From an uncultured Schlesneria sp. (GTDB taxonomy: Bacteria > Planctomycetota > Planctomycetia > Planctomycetales > Planctomycetaceae): 33,441 nucleotides of DNA. Location: positions 1 to 33,441 of the forward strand of contig CAIQIR010000051.1 in assembly GCA_903871875.1 (NCBI GenBank), written 5' to 3'. The notes beneath the pieces are model-generated. The model ran no database searches. It was not told the origin of the DNA and saw only the letters and a program-made list of their open reading frames with translations. The position numbers were made by a program, and so were the translations under genes. This document shows, one piece after another, positions 24,606 to 33,441 of this stretch (positions within the stretch are counted from its first letter, which is position 1; each line of letters opens with the position of its first letter).

Positions 24606-27600
24606 TCACTGCTTCGGTGGTGTTGCCTCCCGCACGACGGCCCCGAATTCTTCGCTGATGATCAGCAGCGAAAACTTGACGGCGACATCCAGATCATTTG
24701 TATTGAGCGATGCGAAATCAAATCGGCCGCGAAGATCGGTGTAGCCGTCTTTGTAGAATTTGACCCGACCGTCCGACAACTGGGCATAAACCTTGACGTA
24801 GGCTTTCGGTACCGGCTGACCGGTTGTCTGATGAGTGACCTTCAGGTGACCATAGTTCTCGATGACCTGTACTGACAACGAATGCGAATAGTAGGCTTGG
24901 GTCTTGGTCAGGCCGGCACCCACCACTTCCACCAGCACGTTTTTGTTTTGTAATGCGGCGGGTAGTGGGATCGTCTTTGTCAGGGGGGCGTGCTTAGTCT
25001 TCGCGTCTGCCTTGGCGCCCTCTTCCAGCGCGACATCAATCGACAGATTCGGTTTGATCGAACTGAACTGACCGCGAAACTGCTGGGCGAACGGACTGTG
25101 GCTGAATTGAAGTTCTACATCCATCTCGTAAAAGTTGACGCGGACCTGTTGCAGATTCTGATAATCGATCTTGATCTGCCGGGCTTCGACCGTGAGATCA
25201 AGACTGGGCTCGGTGGCTGCCAGTTGCGCGGTTTGCTGATTGCGATCCGGCTCGATACCGGAAGGAGGCTCCTTCAGTTCGGCTTCATCCAGCTGAGCCG
25301 TAATGGCCGCGAACGTTTGTCGCCAGCGATCGACTGGATGATCAATATATTTCGCGGCGATGGTGCGGGCTTGCTGGTGATCGTCGGTGAAGAAGTCGAG
25401 ATAAGCGGCGCAATAGTCGTACTGCATTTTCGTCGAAATTTTGTCGACGTTGACTCGAGCGAATGAGGCGATCGCTTCTTCAACCCGGTCTTGCAGCAAC
25501 AGGTAGTAAGTCACCGTCAACAGGTCATCGTCTTTCAATGTGCGTTCATAACTCAGTTGCTTCAATGTTCGATGATACTGGGCATCGAAGCGGTCGTTGA
25601 CGATCTGACGTCGTTTGCCCAGCACATGCGTGCGGGCGTTAACAAGCGGCTTGTATTCGAGATGTTCAAACGTCCGTCGTGCCACGGGATCGATTGTCAG
25701 CAAAGGGCTGCTCAATCGTCCTCCGCACTCATTGATAATCAGATCGGCGTGCGACAAGAATTCCCGAGCTGCGGCGGGGCGGTTATGTTTGAGGGCATAG
25801 GACCACAGCGTCTGGTGGTAGACATGTCGCTGTGACAGTTTCGTCACGACGGCGGTAAACACTTCGACGTCGCGCATCCGCCAGGCAATCCGGTCCAGGT
25901 TCACGGCGGCGATGTTGTGTGTGTCGAGGAATCTCAGGACATCCTCGGTGGAACCGTTTTGCGAGATGAACTCCCACGAACCGGTATCGATGGTGGTCGG
26001 TTTGTCGACGACATTCAGCGTCACTGCGGCGGTGGCTGCAATCAGTGTTTCGTTTTTCGCGACGTGAACCGGGAAGTGAGTGTACTGGCCGGGAGTCGGA
26101 AAGTAGAAAAAGTACTCGGCGGTTTGCGTGTGGTACGGCTCAAGATCCAGTGGAACGGTCTTGGTCACCTGACTGTTTTTGACCGGGACCGCGCCCAGAG
26201 GGATCTGCAGCAAGAGGTTCAATTTCTGGCGCGTCGATGTCGGGTTGGTGACCACCACCTGACAGCCGTAGACAACTTGATTCAGGAATTCGCCGACGAC
26301 AAATTTATCGATTTGTTCCCCGTTTTCGATTCGCGTGCGGTCGCCTTCACGGAAGAGGTTCTGGCTGACCAGGACTGTTGCCGCTCGATCGGCTTCGGCG
26401 GAGGGTTTGATCTCTTCATGGAACACCACCAGCGGTCCGCCCGGTGTGAATGTCATCTTCGCGCCATCAAAACGAGTATCATGTTTCGGGGCAGCAAAGG
26501 GCAGGTCGAGAATCGCCAGTGCGAACATCATTTCAGAGAAGTTGCGAGACGCTTCGGCCAGATTCCGCGAGAGAAACGGTGTGGCGGGGTCATGTTGTGC
26601 GAAGTCATTCCAGAAGGCGTTCACCGTTACGAGAGCTGAGTTCTGTTGGTCGATCGTCAGATGATGATAGTTGTTTTCGGCCCACTCCATCGTTTTGCCA
26701 AGCTTCCGGTAAAGCTGACGGATCGCGTCTGAGTCGGCCAACTCAGGAAGATTCTCAAATAACGAGATTGCTTCTTTCGCTTCGTCAGGTAACGCGGAAT
26801 CGGCGTGCAATTCCACGATCGATTCACGTACCTTGTTTTTCTTGAGGTCACGACTGTGAGTCTTCAGATCGGCGGCCTTTCTCTCGACCGCGTCCGATTC
26901 GCCGAACGCCTGATCGCGCGGCTGAACTTGCAGGCCCGGTAGTTGAGATTTGGTGCTCGCTGTTCCCATTGGTGCGCCTGGTACCGGCTGGCCCCACAGG
27001 GTGTCCGTCAGCCGGACTGATTCCGCGGCGATGCCGAACGGGTCGCCAGTTTCCAGCGAACCTCGTTTGACGGCCGTATCGAACAAGCGAGTAAAATTGT
27101 CGATGTTCGGCGGCAACAGGGCGTACAGATCGCTGACATGTCGCGCTGTTCGCGGTCGTTCGTCCTTTAACCGTTGGGCGAGCAGAATGCGTTCGACAAT
27201 ATTCAGTTGCTCGTATTGCCAGGGCGACAGGAACACGGAAAGGTCTTCTTCCAACAGCAGACGATCGACAAATGTTCGATCCTTCTTGTTCGCCAGAGAG
27301 GGCTTGATCACGGCGTTAAAAAACTCGGGATCCTTTTTGAACAGGAAGAACGACAGTTCATGACTGGCATATTTCGAATACAGCGATCGTTTTTCCTCCG
27401 GCTTTCGATGGGGCCAATCCAATAAGAACGAGAACTCGGCCAGTTTTGGATCGTGGCTGAGTGTCGCGTAGAGGGCATAGACGTGCTCCAAGCTGTCGTA
27501 AGCGGCGAACTTGGCCGTCGTGATGTCCTGCAGCGTGAAGGCTCTTCCAGCAGGAACGATGCTAATCTGTTTCTGTTGCGTGAAATGTTTGGCAGGATCG

Positions 27601-30600
27601 AGACCCGCGACCAGTCGCAAATCTCGGAAAGTCGTCTTTCGCTCAGGCAGTGAAATGCTGCGGTAGGTGACATTCAGGGGATCGACGGCCACGACATGGA
27701 TCTGCTGATGGGGGCCAATCGCTTCGGCATCCAGGTTGATCACGCCGTCCTCGTTGGGGACCAGGTTCACAGATACGGTGGATGCAGATGCCAAAAAGTC
27801 CAGGTTCGCGAAGTGGTCATTCGTTGTAGAATGTACCGGTCGCTCGTGGCCGTTCATGCCACCGCCCATTCCGCCCATCATGCCGCCTGGTGCAAACGCC
27901 CCGCCTTGCTGTGCGTGCTGCTCGCTGGTTGCGGTCTCGCGAACTGACCAGGGGTTGAGCAGCAACGAAGGGCGATCAAGCATGTTTCCAGGGAACTTCT
28001 TGGCGTATTTGCGATCGATGATGTAACGGTATTCGTCCCCAATATTGCGGCCCGTCAAATAGAGGGATTCGACGGGCGAAGTTATCAGGATTGTGGGGTC
28101 TGTTCCGGCAACCTGGCTCAGGTTTTCGAAAACGCTGTATTCGGGAAGATAGCGGGTGGCAAATACATGCACTCGGCTGAATTTGTTAACGTTGCGAAGC
28201 TTGATCGTGACTCCGTCGGCGGCGGGTTTGATCGATTCAATCTGCAAAGCGGCCAATTGCTCGGTTTCGAGTTGTCGGGACTGGCCCAACAGGTATCGAC
28301 CGACCAACGGACCGTCGGTCACACGGATGTGGATCGGCGTGACGCTCGATTTGAGTTGCAGGTCGTAATCACCAGCAGGAAGTTTGCTGAGGACGACAAA
28401 GCCGTCTTTCAGGCTCACATTTTTGAAGCGGTCTTCAACAAACACATTGCCCCGGACTTCCAGCAGCGACAGTTCGCTGCGAGCGATCGGGGCGTCCGCC
28501 GCGATACCCGACTCACGCATGAACGGAATCATGATCGGTTCGCCGATTTTGCTGTGCCAGATTCGCCGATAGGTGTGAGCGTCGGTGGGCAAACTCCACT
28601 GACGCTTCGAGTTCTCGGGAGCGAGCGCCGTGAGTTCGATGATGTCGCTCAAGGGGCCCAGATTGATTCGACCAGACGCGTCTGTTTTCAGAGTCACATC
28701 GTATTGTTGCCGGAAATCTCGATGTTTGATGGCGAATTGAACTGGCCGTGAGGTCTTCGCTTCGCCGGTCTTGCCACGCAATTCCAGCACATACCCCGTC
28801 CCGATTTTGGCGAGATGCGGACATTCGATCTTTTCGGTTCGATCGATGTCGTTCAGTGTGATTGTGGTACTGGACTTCAAATCCTCTTTTTTCCCGCCCT
28901 CGCTCAGTTTCTTCACCTGGGCTGTCAGCTCAAAACTCAGCGACGCCAATCGGGGTGGAACCTGAAACTCGTGAGCCGTTTCACGGTCTTCGAATAACGG
29001 AAAATTGGCCACTTCCTGAGACGAGGTAATGCCATCGAGATCGGTGGAAATGATCTTCAGTTTCACCTCTTCCAGCAGGTTGGTGGCGACCTGTGTTCCG
29101 TTGACGAACAGCCCTGGTCGAACCAGTAATTGCGTGCGGTTTCGTGTTAACAACGATTCGCGGTCCACGTAGCAGCCCGCAGTCAAATTGTATGTTTCTT
29201 CGGCATGCTGAAAATGGTTCAGCGAAGCAAAGCCGTTGTGCGAGATCACGATTGGCTGATCACCGCCCGAAGTACTGAAGGGCACGAGGATCTCGCCATT
29301 CGCGCCGGCCGTGTATTCGTGACCTGCCATCCACAGCGTCGCGTCTTTCAACTGTTGGTTGTGGTCGTTCAGGATAGTGAATACGTGTCCAACGGGAGCC
29401 GTTCGCACCAAATGGCTTAAATGCCCTTTCTTGATCAGAGCCCGGCTACTGCGGCCGTTGCCGATGAAGTCGATCACATACACGCCCGGTTTTTGCAGCT
29501 GCGGAAAATCGAATTTCCGAGTGACGCGGCGCAGTGGTGGTTCTGGCAAGGATTGAGTTTGTTCACTGTTGGCGACCAGGCCATCCAGATTGATATCGGT
29601 GTCAACTTCTCGATGCTGTTCTCGATAGAAGTTCTGCGTGTTGATCTCGAAGACTTTGACGATGAGCGTGCCGACATTCTTCACGAACAGTTCGAGCTTG
29701 ACCGGTTCGTCTTGCCCGAACTGCGTCTTGTTGGTGAACGCAAAATCGAGGTCCACACGTTCTTTCAATTGCTGATACTGTGAAGGAGGCAACAGCGCTG
29801 CCCATTGCTCGGCATCGCCGAGCCCGTTGACGATTTTGACTTCGGCGAACAGTTGCTGCAGGTAGATGTCGTTGATGTACGGTTCAAATTCTTTGGTGTT
29901 TGCTGCATCCACCAGAAACTGCGCCAGATAACTCCTCACCAGCGGTTCATCGTTACCGATTGGAGCGAGTAACGTTGCCCCGCCGTAATTGGCGTTCAAA
30001 TCGCTAGGGAATTTCTTGAACGGTTCGGATGCCAGCATCTTCTTGGACAAGTAGCCGACGCTACGTGGCAGCTTCAGGTATTCGACGAATCGATCTTTAT
30101 TGAATTCACCCCGCAATCGGTCGAGTACCAGGCGGTGATAGATCACGTGGGATTTCAGCGAATTGTGGACCGGGGCCAAACGGTTCGCAAATTTGGTCAA
30201 CCGGTCGAGATAAGCTTCCAGCTGAACGGGATGATGGCGCCAATCCTCGTCATCCGTCGGCTGCAGCTTGGTGAGATAGGCCATGACAAAGTTTTGATTG
30301 TTCAGCAGGTCGGGCTTGGCCTTCACCAAGTCCTCTAATTGAGCAATCAGCAATTGGCGGTGAATACCCAGCGATCCAAAACCGCTCGATCGATCGTAAT
30401 TCAAATCATCCACGACATGCTTCAGCAGTTTCTCGTAGTCGGGGCGAGTCAATCGTGACAACACACTGCGACGAAGATTGGGCGACAGTTCGGTGCCCAC
30501 CAGCCAGTCCAAGGCACCATCCTCGAACTGATCGGCGTTGTCGGTTGTGATGGCGTTGGCTCGACGAAGGTACGCTTCACGCGAGATTTGCCCGATGTCC

Positions 30601-30992
30601 AGGGCGGTTGGGAAATCGGGCTCGGCATTCAGGACTTCTTTCTGATGTGAAAACGTCAGCCCCAGTCGTGTTCGCAAATAGTCCAGCGTCTTTTGCGGGT
30701 TCTTGTCGTAGATCGCCAGCGCAAATCGCGTGCGAATCTCGCGGACGCGTGGCGTCTCGCCGTGCCGCTGCACCCAATTGGTCAGAAGTCCGTCCAGCTT
30801 GTCGAACTGCTCGGTCTGAATGAAGTGCAAGGCGTAGTAATAACTGAAGTCTTCAGTGCCGGGTACCAGTTGCTTCAAGACGGCAGCTCGGTCTTTGGCG
30901 AGCGCGAAGTCCTCCAAAAAGTCGATCTCACCACCGAAACTCGCGGAATTACCCAGTATGGCCAAGGCAGCAATCAGGGCGAGGTGACGCAT
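24606..30992 (-). CDS. Very large secreted protein resembling alpha-2-macroglobulin-like proteins
   Basis: 2128 residues from ATG 30992 (AGGA 7 nt upstream), giving the signal peptide MRHLALIAALAILGNSASF. Residues about 25-440 are helical. A long beta-rich middle with repeated immunoglobulin-like blocks follows (for example VKLELFVKNVGTLIVKVFEI and PGVYVIDFIGNGRSSRALI), then a Gly/Met-rich stretch (GGMMGGMGGGMNGHE) near residue 1060. After that come further helical and beta parts, and a closing carboxypeptidase-regulatory-like domain (VKVYAQLSDGRVKFYKDGY, DLRGRFDFASLNT). The layout recalls bacterial alpha-2-macroglobulins, but no CxEQ thioester motif is visible. A periplasmic or surface role is likely; the family assignment is tentative. 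Confidence 0.7.
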   Translation of the reverse strand: MRHLALIAALAILGNSASFGGEIDFLEDFALAKDRAAVLKQLVPGTEDFSYYYALHFIQTEQFDKLDGLLTNWVQRHGETPRVREIRTRFALAIYDKNPQKTLDYLRTRLGLTFSHQKEVLNAEPDFPTALDIGQISREAYLRRANAITTDNADQFEDGALDWLVGTELSPNLRRSVLSRLTRPDYEKLLKHVVDDLNYDRSSGFGSLGIHRQLLIAQLEDLVKAKPDLLNNQNFVMAYLTKLQPTDDEDWRHHPVQLEAYLDRLTKFANRLAPVHNSLKSHVIYHRLVLDRLRGEFNKDRFVEYLKLPRSVGYLSKKMLASEPFKKFPSDLNANYGGATLLAPIGNDEPLVRSYLAQFLVDAANTKEFEPYINDIYLQQLFAEVKIVNGLGDAEQWAALLPPSQYQQLKERVDLDFAFTNKTQFGQDEPVKLELFVKNVGTLIVKVFEINTQNFYREQHREVDTDINLDGLVANSEQTQSLPEPPLRRVTRKFDFPQLQKPGVYVIDFIGNGRSSRALIKKGHLSHLVRTAPVGHVFTILNDHNQQLKDATLWMAGHEYTAGANGEILVPFSTSGGDQPIVISHNGFASLNHFQHAEETYNLTAGCYVDRESLLTRNRTQLLVRPGLFVNGTQVATNLLEEVKLKIISTDLDGITSSQEVANFPLFEDRETAHEFQVPPRLASLSFELTAQVKKLSEGGKKEDLKSSTTITLNDIDRTEKIECPHLAKIGTGYVLELRGKTGEAKTSRPVQFAIKHRDFRQQYDVTLKTDASGRINLGPLSDIIELTALAPENSKRQWSLPTDAHTYRRIWHSKIGEPIMIPFMRESGIAADAPIARSELSLLEVRGNVFVEDRFKNVSLKDGFVVLSKLPAGDYDLQLKSSVTPIHIRVTDGPLVGRYLLGQSRQLETEQLAALQIESIKPAADGVTIKLRNVNKFSRVHVFATRYLPEYSVFENLSQVAGTDPTILITSPVESLYLTGRNIGDEYRYIIDRKYAKKFPGNMLDRPSLLLNPWSVRETATSEQHAQQGGAFAPGGMMGGMGGGMNGHERPVHSTTNDHFANLDFLASASTVSVNLVPNEDGVINLDAEAIGPHQQIHVVAVDPLNVTYRSISLPERKTTFRDLRLVAGLDPAKHFTQQKQISIVPAGRAFTLQDITTAKFAAYDSLEHVYALYATLSHDPKLAEFSFLLDWPHRKPEEKRSLYSKYASHELSFFLFKKDPEFFNAVIKPSLANKKDRTFVDRLLLEEDLSVFLSPWQYEQLNIVERILLAQRLKDERPRTARHVSDLYALLPPNIDNFTRLFDTAVKRGSLETGDPFGIAAESVRLTDTLWGQPVPGAPMGTASTKSQLPGLQVQPRDQAFGESDAVERKAADLKTHSRDLKKNKVRESIVELHADSALPDEAKEAISLFENLPELADSDAIRQLYRKLGKTMEWAENNYHHLTIDQQNSALVTVNAFWNDFAQHDPATPFLSRNLAEASRNFSEMMFALAILDLPFAAPKHDTRFDGAKMTFTPGGPLVVFHEEIKPSAEADRAATVLVSQNLFREGDRTRIENGEQIDKFVVGEFLNQVVYGCQVVVTNPTSTRQKLNLLLQIPLGAVPVKNSQVTKTVPLDLEPYHTQTAEYFFYFPTPGQYTHFPVHVAKNETLIAATAAVTLNVVDKPTTIDTGSWEFISQNGSTEDVLRFLDTHNIAAVNLDRIAWRMRDVEVFTAVVTKLSQRHVYHQTLWSYALKHNRPAAAREFLSHADLIINECGGRLSSPLLTIDPVARRTFEHLEYKPLVNARTHVLGKRRQIVNDRFDAQYHRTLKQLSYERTLKDDDLLTVTYYLLLQDRVEEAIASFARVNVDKISTKMQYDYCAAYLDFFTDDHQQARTIAAKYIDHPVDRWRQTFAAITAQLDEAELKEPPSGIEPDRNQQTAQLAATEPSLDLTVEARQIKIDYQNLQQVRVNFYEMDVELQFSHSPFAQQFRGQFSSIKPNLSIDVALEEGAKADAKTKHAPLTKTIPLPAALQNKNVLVEVVGAGLTKTQAYYSHSLSVQVIENYGHLKVTHQTTGQPVPKAYVKVYAQLSDGRVKFYKDGYTDLRGRFDFASLNTNDLDVAVKFSLLIISEEFGAVVREATPPKQ

Positions 30993-31526
30993 GGTTGTTC
31001 CTGCTTTGCAGTGGATTTGGATGGGCGATATCAACGGAGACTTACTGATCGATTCCTGTTGACGATGACAATGAAATCAGACGCACAGGCGGTCAGAAAG
31101 TTCCGGCTTTTTGGGATTGGTTCCAAGTTTACTTTTAACCGGTGCTGGAACCGGCGTCGACGAACGAATCAACGCATCGGAATGAATCATGGATCTCTCG
31201 ATTCTCAAGATTCTGTTCTGAGAACCTCCGGCCGAGCGATTCGGCCATTTCGCTGTTGACATCAAATCGATTGGTTCTTTTGACGATTCGAGTTGTCGAC
31301 GAGACCTGTTGCGCCGCATGACCGCAGGCCTTGTGGCGTATTTGATTTGTACCCCTCTACTCTGCCGGTCTGCGGAATTGTCGGCGAATTGGCACAAATG
31401 CCTCGTCGTTGATCTTTGCGCTTTCTTTACACCGAAGGTCTGACTTCTTACCCCCATTTTACATCGATCGGATTACCATTCCGTCGATGGGATTTCCCAG
31501 ATCAATTCGAAATGAGAGGTGCTGCG
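30993..31526. other. Divergent gap between the large secreted protein and the Kdp operon
   Basis: 534 bp without a convincing gene; a minus-strand frame at 31077-31457 translates to unrecognisable, Arg/Ser-rich sequence. Three inverted repeats are visible: TTCTCA/TGAGAA (31202-31224), GGCCGA/TCGGCC (31230-31246) and the leader hairpin at 31462-31489. I found no convincing sigma-70 or sigma-54 promoter and no known riboswitch. Confidence 0.5.
31462..31489 (+). promoter_or_regulatory. Hairpin in the leader of the Kdp operon
   Basis: CATCGA (31462-31467), a bulged T and CGGA pair with TCCG (31480-31483) and TCGATG (31484-31489) around TTACCAT. This 10-bp stem with one bulge ends 37 nt before the first start codon, so it would sit in the 5' leader. 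It may affect translation or RNA stability. Confidence 0.4.
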
Positions 31527-31607
31527 ATGGATTTTGTGTTTTTGGGAGCAACGATCGGCTTCTTTTTGTTAAGCGGGTTGCTCGTCGTGGCGTGTCGTCG
31601 CCTGTAA
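31527..31607 (+). CDS. 26-residue membrane peptide preceding KdpF
   Basis: [20 protein letters not shown] and then VACRRL, with AGAGGT 6 nt upstream of ATG 31527. It is a single membrane helix ending in a Cys-Arg-Arg-Leu tail. Tiny proteins of this pattern (a hydrophobic helix, a Ser, then a Cys and a charged residue before the final Leu) often precede kdpF in bacterial kdp operons and are commonly left unannotated. It stands 11 nt before kdpF. A role as an accessory of the KdpFABC pump is an inference. Confidence 0.65.
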   Translation: MDFVFLGATIGFFLLSGLLVVACRRL

Positions 31608-31618
31608 CGGAGGAAATG

Positions 31619-31711
31619 ATGGACGTAATGCAATTAGTGGCGTCAGTGATGGCCGCAGGACTGCTGGTGTATTTGCTGTTTGCCATGCTTTGTCCGGAAA
31701 GGTTTTCATGA
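31619..31711 (+). CDS. kdpF: Potassium-transporting ATPase subunit KdpF
   Basis: 30 residues from ATG 31619, preceded by GGAGG at a good distance; an ATG three bases earlier is too close to it. The sequence [20 protein letters not shown] followed by [10 protein letters not shown] matches KdpF: one membrane helix with the typical GLLVYLL core and the PERF end. KdpF is a small lipid-like stabiliser of the KdpFABC complex in the cytoplasmic membrane. Its stop overlaps the start of kdpA (ATGA at 31708-31711). Confidence 0.9.
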   Translation: MDVMQLVASVMAAGLLVYLLFAMLCPERFS

Positions 31712-33441
31712 ATACTTCTGCCTGGCTGGAAATTGGATTGTACCTGGTGGTCTTAGTGGCCCTGGTCAAACCGTTGGGATGGTACATGTCACGCGTCTAC
31801 CAAGGTCAGCCGTGTGGCTTGGATCGCGTCATTGGTCCCGTGGAACGCGTGCTCTATCGTCTCTCGGGCGTTAAGGCGGAAACGGAGATGACGTGGCCGA
31901 CCTATGCCGCGGCCGTGCTCGTCTTCAACGCCTTAGGGGCGTTCACCGTGTATCTGCTGCAACGGACGCAAGGTTGGTTGCCGCTGAATCCTCAGCATCT
32001 TCCGGCGGTGGCGCCGGATCTTGCGTTCAATACGGCGGTCAGCTTCGCGACGAATACGAACTGGCAAGCCTATAGCGGCGAAAGCATGTTGAGTTATCTC
32101 ACTCAAATGCTGGGCCTGACCGTACAAAATTTCGTTTCGGCAGCGACAGGCATGGCCGTGCTCGTGGCGTTGATTCGCGGATTGACTCGTCGCATGACCG
32201 AGACGATCGGCAACTTCTGGGTCGATCTGACACGCAGTACGCTTTACATCTTGATGCCACTGTCCGTGGTGCTGTCGATCGTGCTGGTTTCGCAGGGTGT
32301 CGTCCAGACGTTTGCTCCCGCGGTGGAAGTGACGTTGTTGGAAGCGACCACCGATGCGGAAGGAAAACCGGTTACGACTCAAACCATTCCGATGGGGCCT
32401 GCGGCCTCGCAGATTGCGATCAAGCAACTGGGCACCAACGGTGGGGGATTCTTCGGAGTCAATTCCGCACATCCCCTCGAGAACACCACGCCAATCAGCA
32501 ACTTCCTGCAGGTCCTGGCGATTTTGGTGATCGCCGCGGCCCTTTGTTACACGTTCGGAGATCTGGTGGGTGATACTCGGCAGGGCTGGGCTCTGCTGGC
32601 CGCGATGCTGCTGATTTTCGTGCCGATGCTGGGTGTCTGCATTTGGGCCGAGCAAGCCGGAAATCCACGGCTGGCCGAATTGGGTGTTGACCAATCGGCC
32701 AGTGCGTTTCAGGGCGGCGGCAATATGGAGGGAAAAGAAGTTCGCTTCGGTGCGGCGGCGTCGGCCCTGTGGGCGACCGCAACGACGGCGGCCTCCAACG
32801 GTAGCGTGAATGCGATGCACGATTCCTTCACTCCGCTGGGAGGCCTGATCCCGATGTGGATGATGCAGCTCGGCGAGGTGATTTTCGGAGGCGTCGGTAG
32901 TGGTCTTTACGGGCTGGTCATTTTTGCCATCCTCGCGGTCTTTATCGCCGGGTTGATGGTGGGGCGAACGCCCGAGTATCTCGGCAAAAAAATTGAAGCG
33001 TACGAAATGAAGATGGCTTCGCTGGTCGTGTTGATTCCACCGATGATTGTTCTCGGAGGAACCGCGATCGCGGTCTCGTTGGACTTGGGGCGGGTCGCCG
33101 TGACCAATCCCGGTCCGCACGGCTTCAGTCAGATTTTGTATGCCATGTCGTCGGCCGGCAACAACAACGGCAGTGCCTTCGGCGGCCTGGGCGTGAACAC
33201 TCCGTTCTATAACAGTCTGCTCGGGGCCGCGATGCTGATTTCGCGCTACTGGCTGATCGTGCCGGTGCTGGCGATTGCCGGTTCGTTAGCGAAGAAAAAA
33301 TACACCCCCCCGTCGGCCGGAACGCTGCCGACGCATACGCCGCTGTTCATCGTCCTGGTCGCAGGAATGGTGCTGCTGGTCGGGGCGTTGACGTTCGTCC
33401 CTGCGTTGGCCTTGGGACCGATCGTCGAACATTTACAACTA
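31708..33441 (+). CDS. kdpA: Potassium-transporting ATPase subunit KdpA, C-terminus cut by the window edge
   Basis: 578 codons are present without a stop, starting at ATG 31708 ([20 protein letters not shown]). The end, [10 protein letters not shown], is close to the usual KdpA terminus, so only a few residues are missing. The four potassium-filter regions are intact: [39 protein letters not shown] (given as [12 protein letters not shown] with HPLENTTP), [17 protein letters not shown] and [20 protein letters not shown]. KdpA binds and passes potassium in the high-affinity KdpFABC pump, with KdpB hydrolysing ATP. kdpB and kdpC should follow to the right. The start overlaps the kdpF stop by four bases, so translation is coupled. 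Confidence 0.96.
   Translation, partial: MNTSAWLEIGLYLVVLVALVKPLGWYMSRVYQGQPCGLDRVIGPVERVLYRLSGVKAETEMTWPTYAAAVLVFNALGAFTVYLLQRTQGWLPLNPQHLPAVAPDLAFNTAVSFATNTNWQAYSGESMLSYLTQMLGLTVQNFVSAATGMAVLVALIRGLTRRMTETIGNFWVDLTRSTLYILMPLSVVLSIVLVSQGVVQTFAPAVEVTLLEATTDAEGKPVTTQTIPMGPAASQIAIKQLGTNGGGFFGVNSAHPLENTTPISNFLQVLAILVIAAALCYTFGDLVGDTRQGWALLAAMLLIFVPMLGVCIWAEQAGNPRLAELGVDQSASAFQGGGNMEGKEVRFGAAASALWATATTAASNGSVNAMHDSFTPLGGLIPMWMMQLGEVIFGGVGSGLYGLVIFAILAVFIAGLMVGRTPEYLGKKIEAYEMKMASLVVLIPPMIVLGGTAIAVSLDLGRVAVTNPGPHGFSQILYAMSSAGNNNGSAFGGLGVNTPFYNSLLGAAMLISRYWLIVPVLAIAGSLAKKKYTPPSAGTLPTHTPLFIVLVAGMVLLVGALTFVPALALGPIVEHLQL

Noticed and set aside
31386-31406. Possible sigma-54 promoter (TGGCAC) before the Kdp operon
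   Set aside because: The second half of the consensus (TTGC at the correct distance) is missing.
31077-31457. Possible 126-residue minus-strand gene before the Kdp operon
   Set aside because: The translation is Arg/Ser-rich and unlike a folded protein, and it overlaps several inverted repeats and the Kdp leader.
1-33441. CRISPR arrays, insertion sequences, tRNA or rRNA genes, prophage genes
   Set aside because: None was recognised: no regularly spaced repeats, no transposase-like or integrase-like proteins, and no RNA-gene-like sequence was noticed by eye.

Overview
The window looks like chromosomal DNA from a planctomycete, probably of the Planctomycetaceae/Planctopirus type. The reasons are a PSCyt1-type planctomycete cytochrome c start, a very large secreted protein of a kind I associate with this phylum, a Tyr/Cys-rich secreted protein, and above all a microcompartment operon with the layout of the Planctomycetes-Verrucomicrobia (PVM) bacterial microcompartment (BMC) locus. 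That locus is described in Planctopirus limnophila for L-fucose and L-rhamnose breakdown. Family calls are made by eye from translated sequence; no database search was run.

Region 1 (1-2987, minus): a secreted beta-propeller/phosphoesterase protein overlapping the start of a cytochrome c protein that runs off the left edge. Region 2 (3236-14103, minus): the BMC operon. In transcription order it encodes a DeoR-family regulator, PduL phosphotransacylase, BMC-H, BMC-H with a long basic N-terminal extension, an acetate-kinase-family kinase, BMC-P, a four-helix membrane protein, a CoA-acylating aldehyde dehydrogenase, BMC-P, an RpiB-like protein with a targeting helix, BMC-P, a class II aldolase with a C-terminal targeting helix, a malate/lactate dehydrogenase family enzyme and, 12 nt further on, an APP1-type phosphatase. 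A good sigma-70-like promoter (14166-14193) sits upstream of the regulator. Its -35 box lies inside a 30-bp near-perfect inverted repeat (14179-14208), the best candidate operator.

How the BMC genes should work together (known for the family): the aldolase splits fuculose-1-P or rhamnulose-1-P into DHAP and L-lactaldehyde. The aldehyde dehydrogenase makes lactoyl-CoA and NADH, PduL makes lactoyl-phosphate and frees CoA, and the kinase yields ATP and lactate. Aldolase, dehydrogenase, PduL and the RpiB-like protein carry amphipathic encapsulation-type helices; the kinase and the malate/lactate dehydrogenase do not.

Region 3 (14469-17218, minus): a ROK-family protein without the usual zinc motif, a secreted Cys/Tyr-rich protein and a small protein of unknown function. 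Region 4 (17513-22403, plus): a TolC-like outer-membrane lipoprotein and a BatA/VWA membrane protein. Region 5 (22428-30992, minus): HtpG and a 2128-residue secreted protein resembling alpha-2-macroglobulin-like proteins. Region 6 (31527-33441, plus): the start of a Kdp potassium-pump operon with a 26-residue membrane peptide, KdpF, and KdpA cut by the right edge just before its expected end.

The BMC locus type is already known. The less familiar points are the divergent active site of its kinase, the degenerate RpiB-like cargo, the basic extension on one BMC-H, the membrane protein coupled to a BMC-P, and the operator/promoter.
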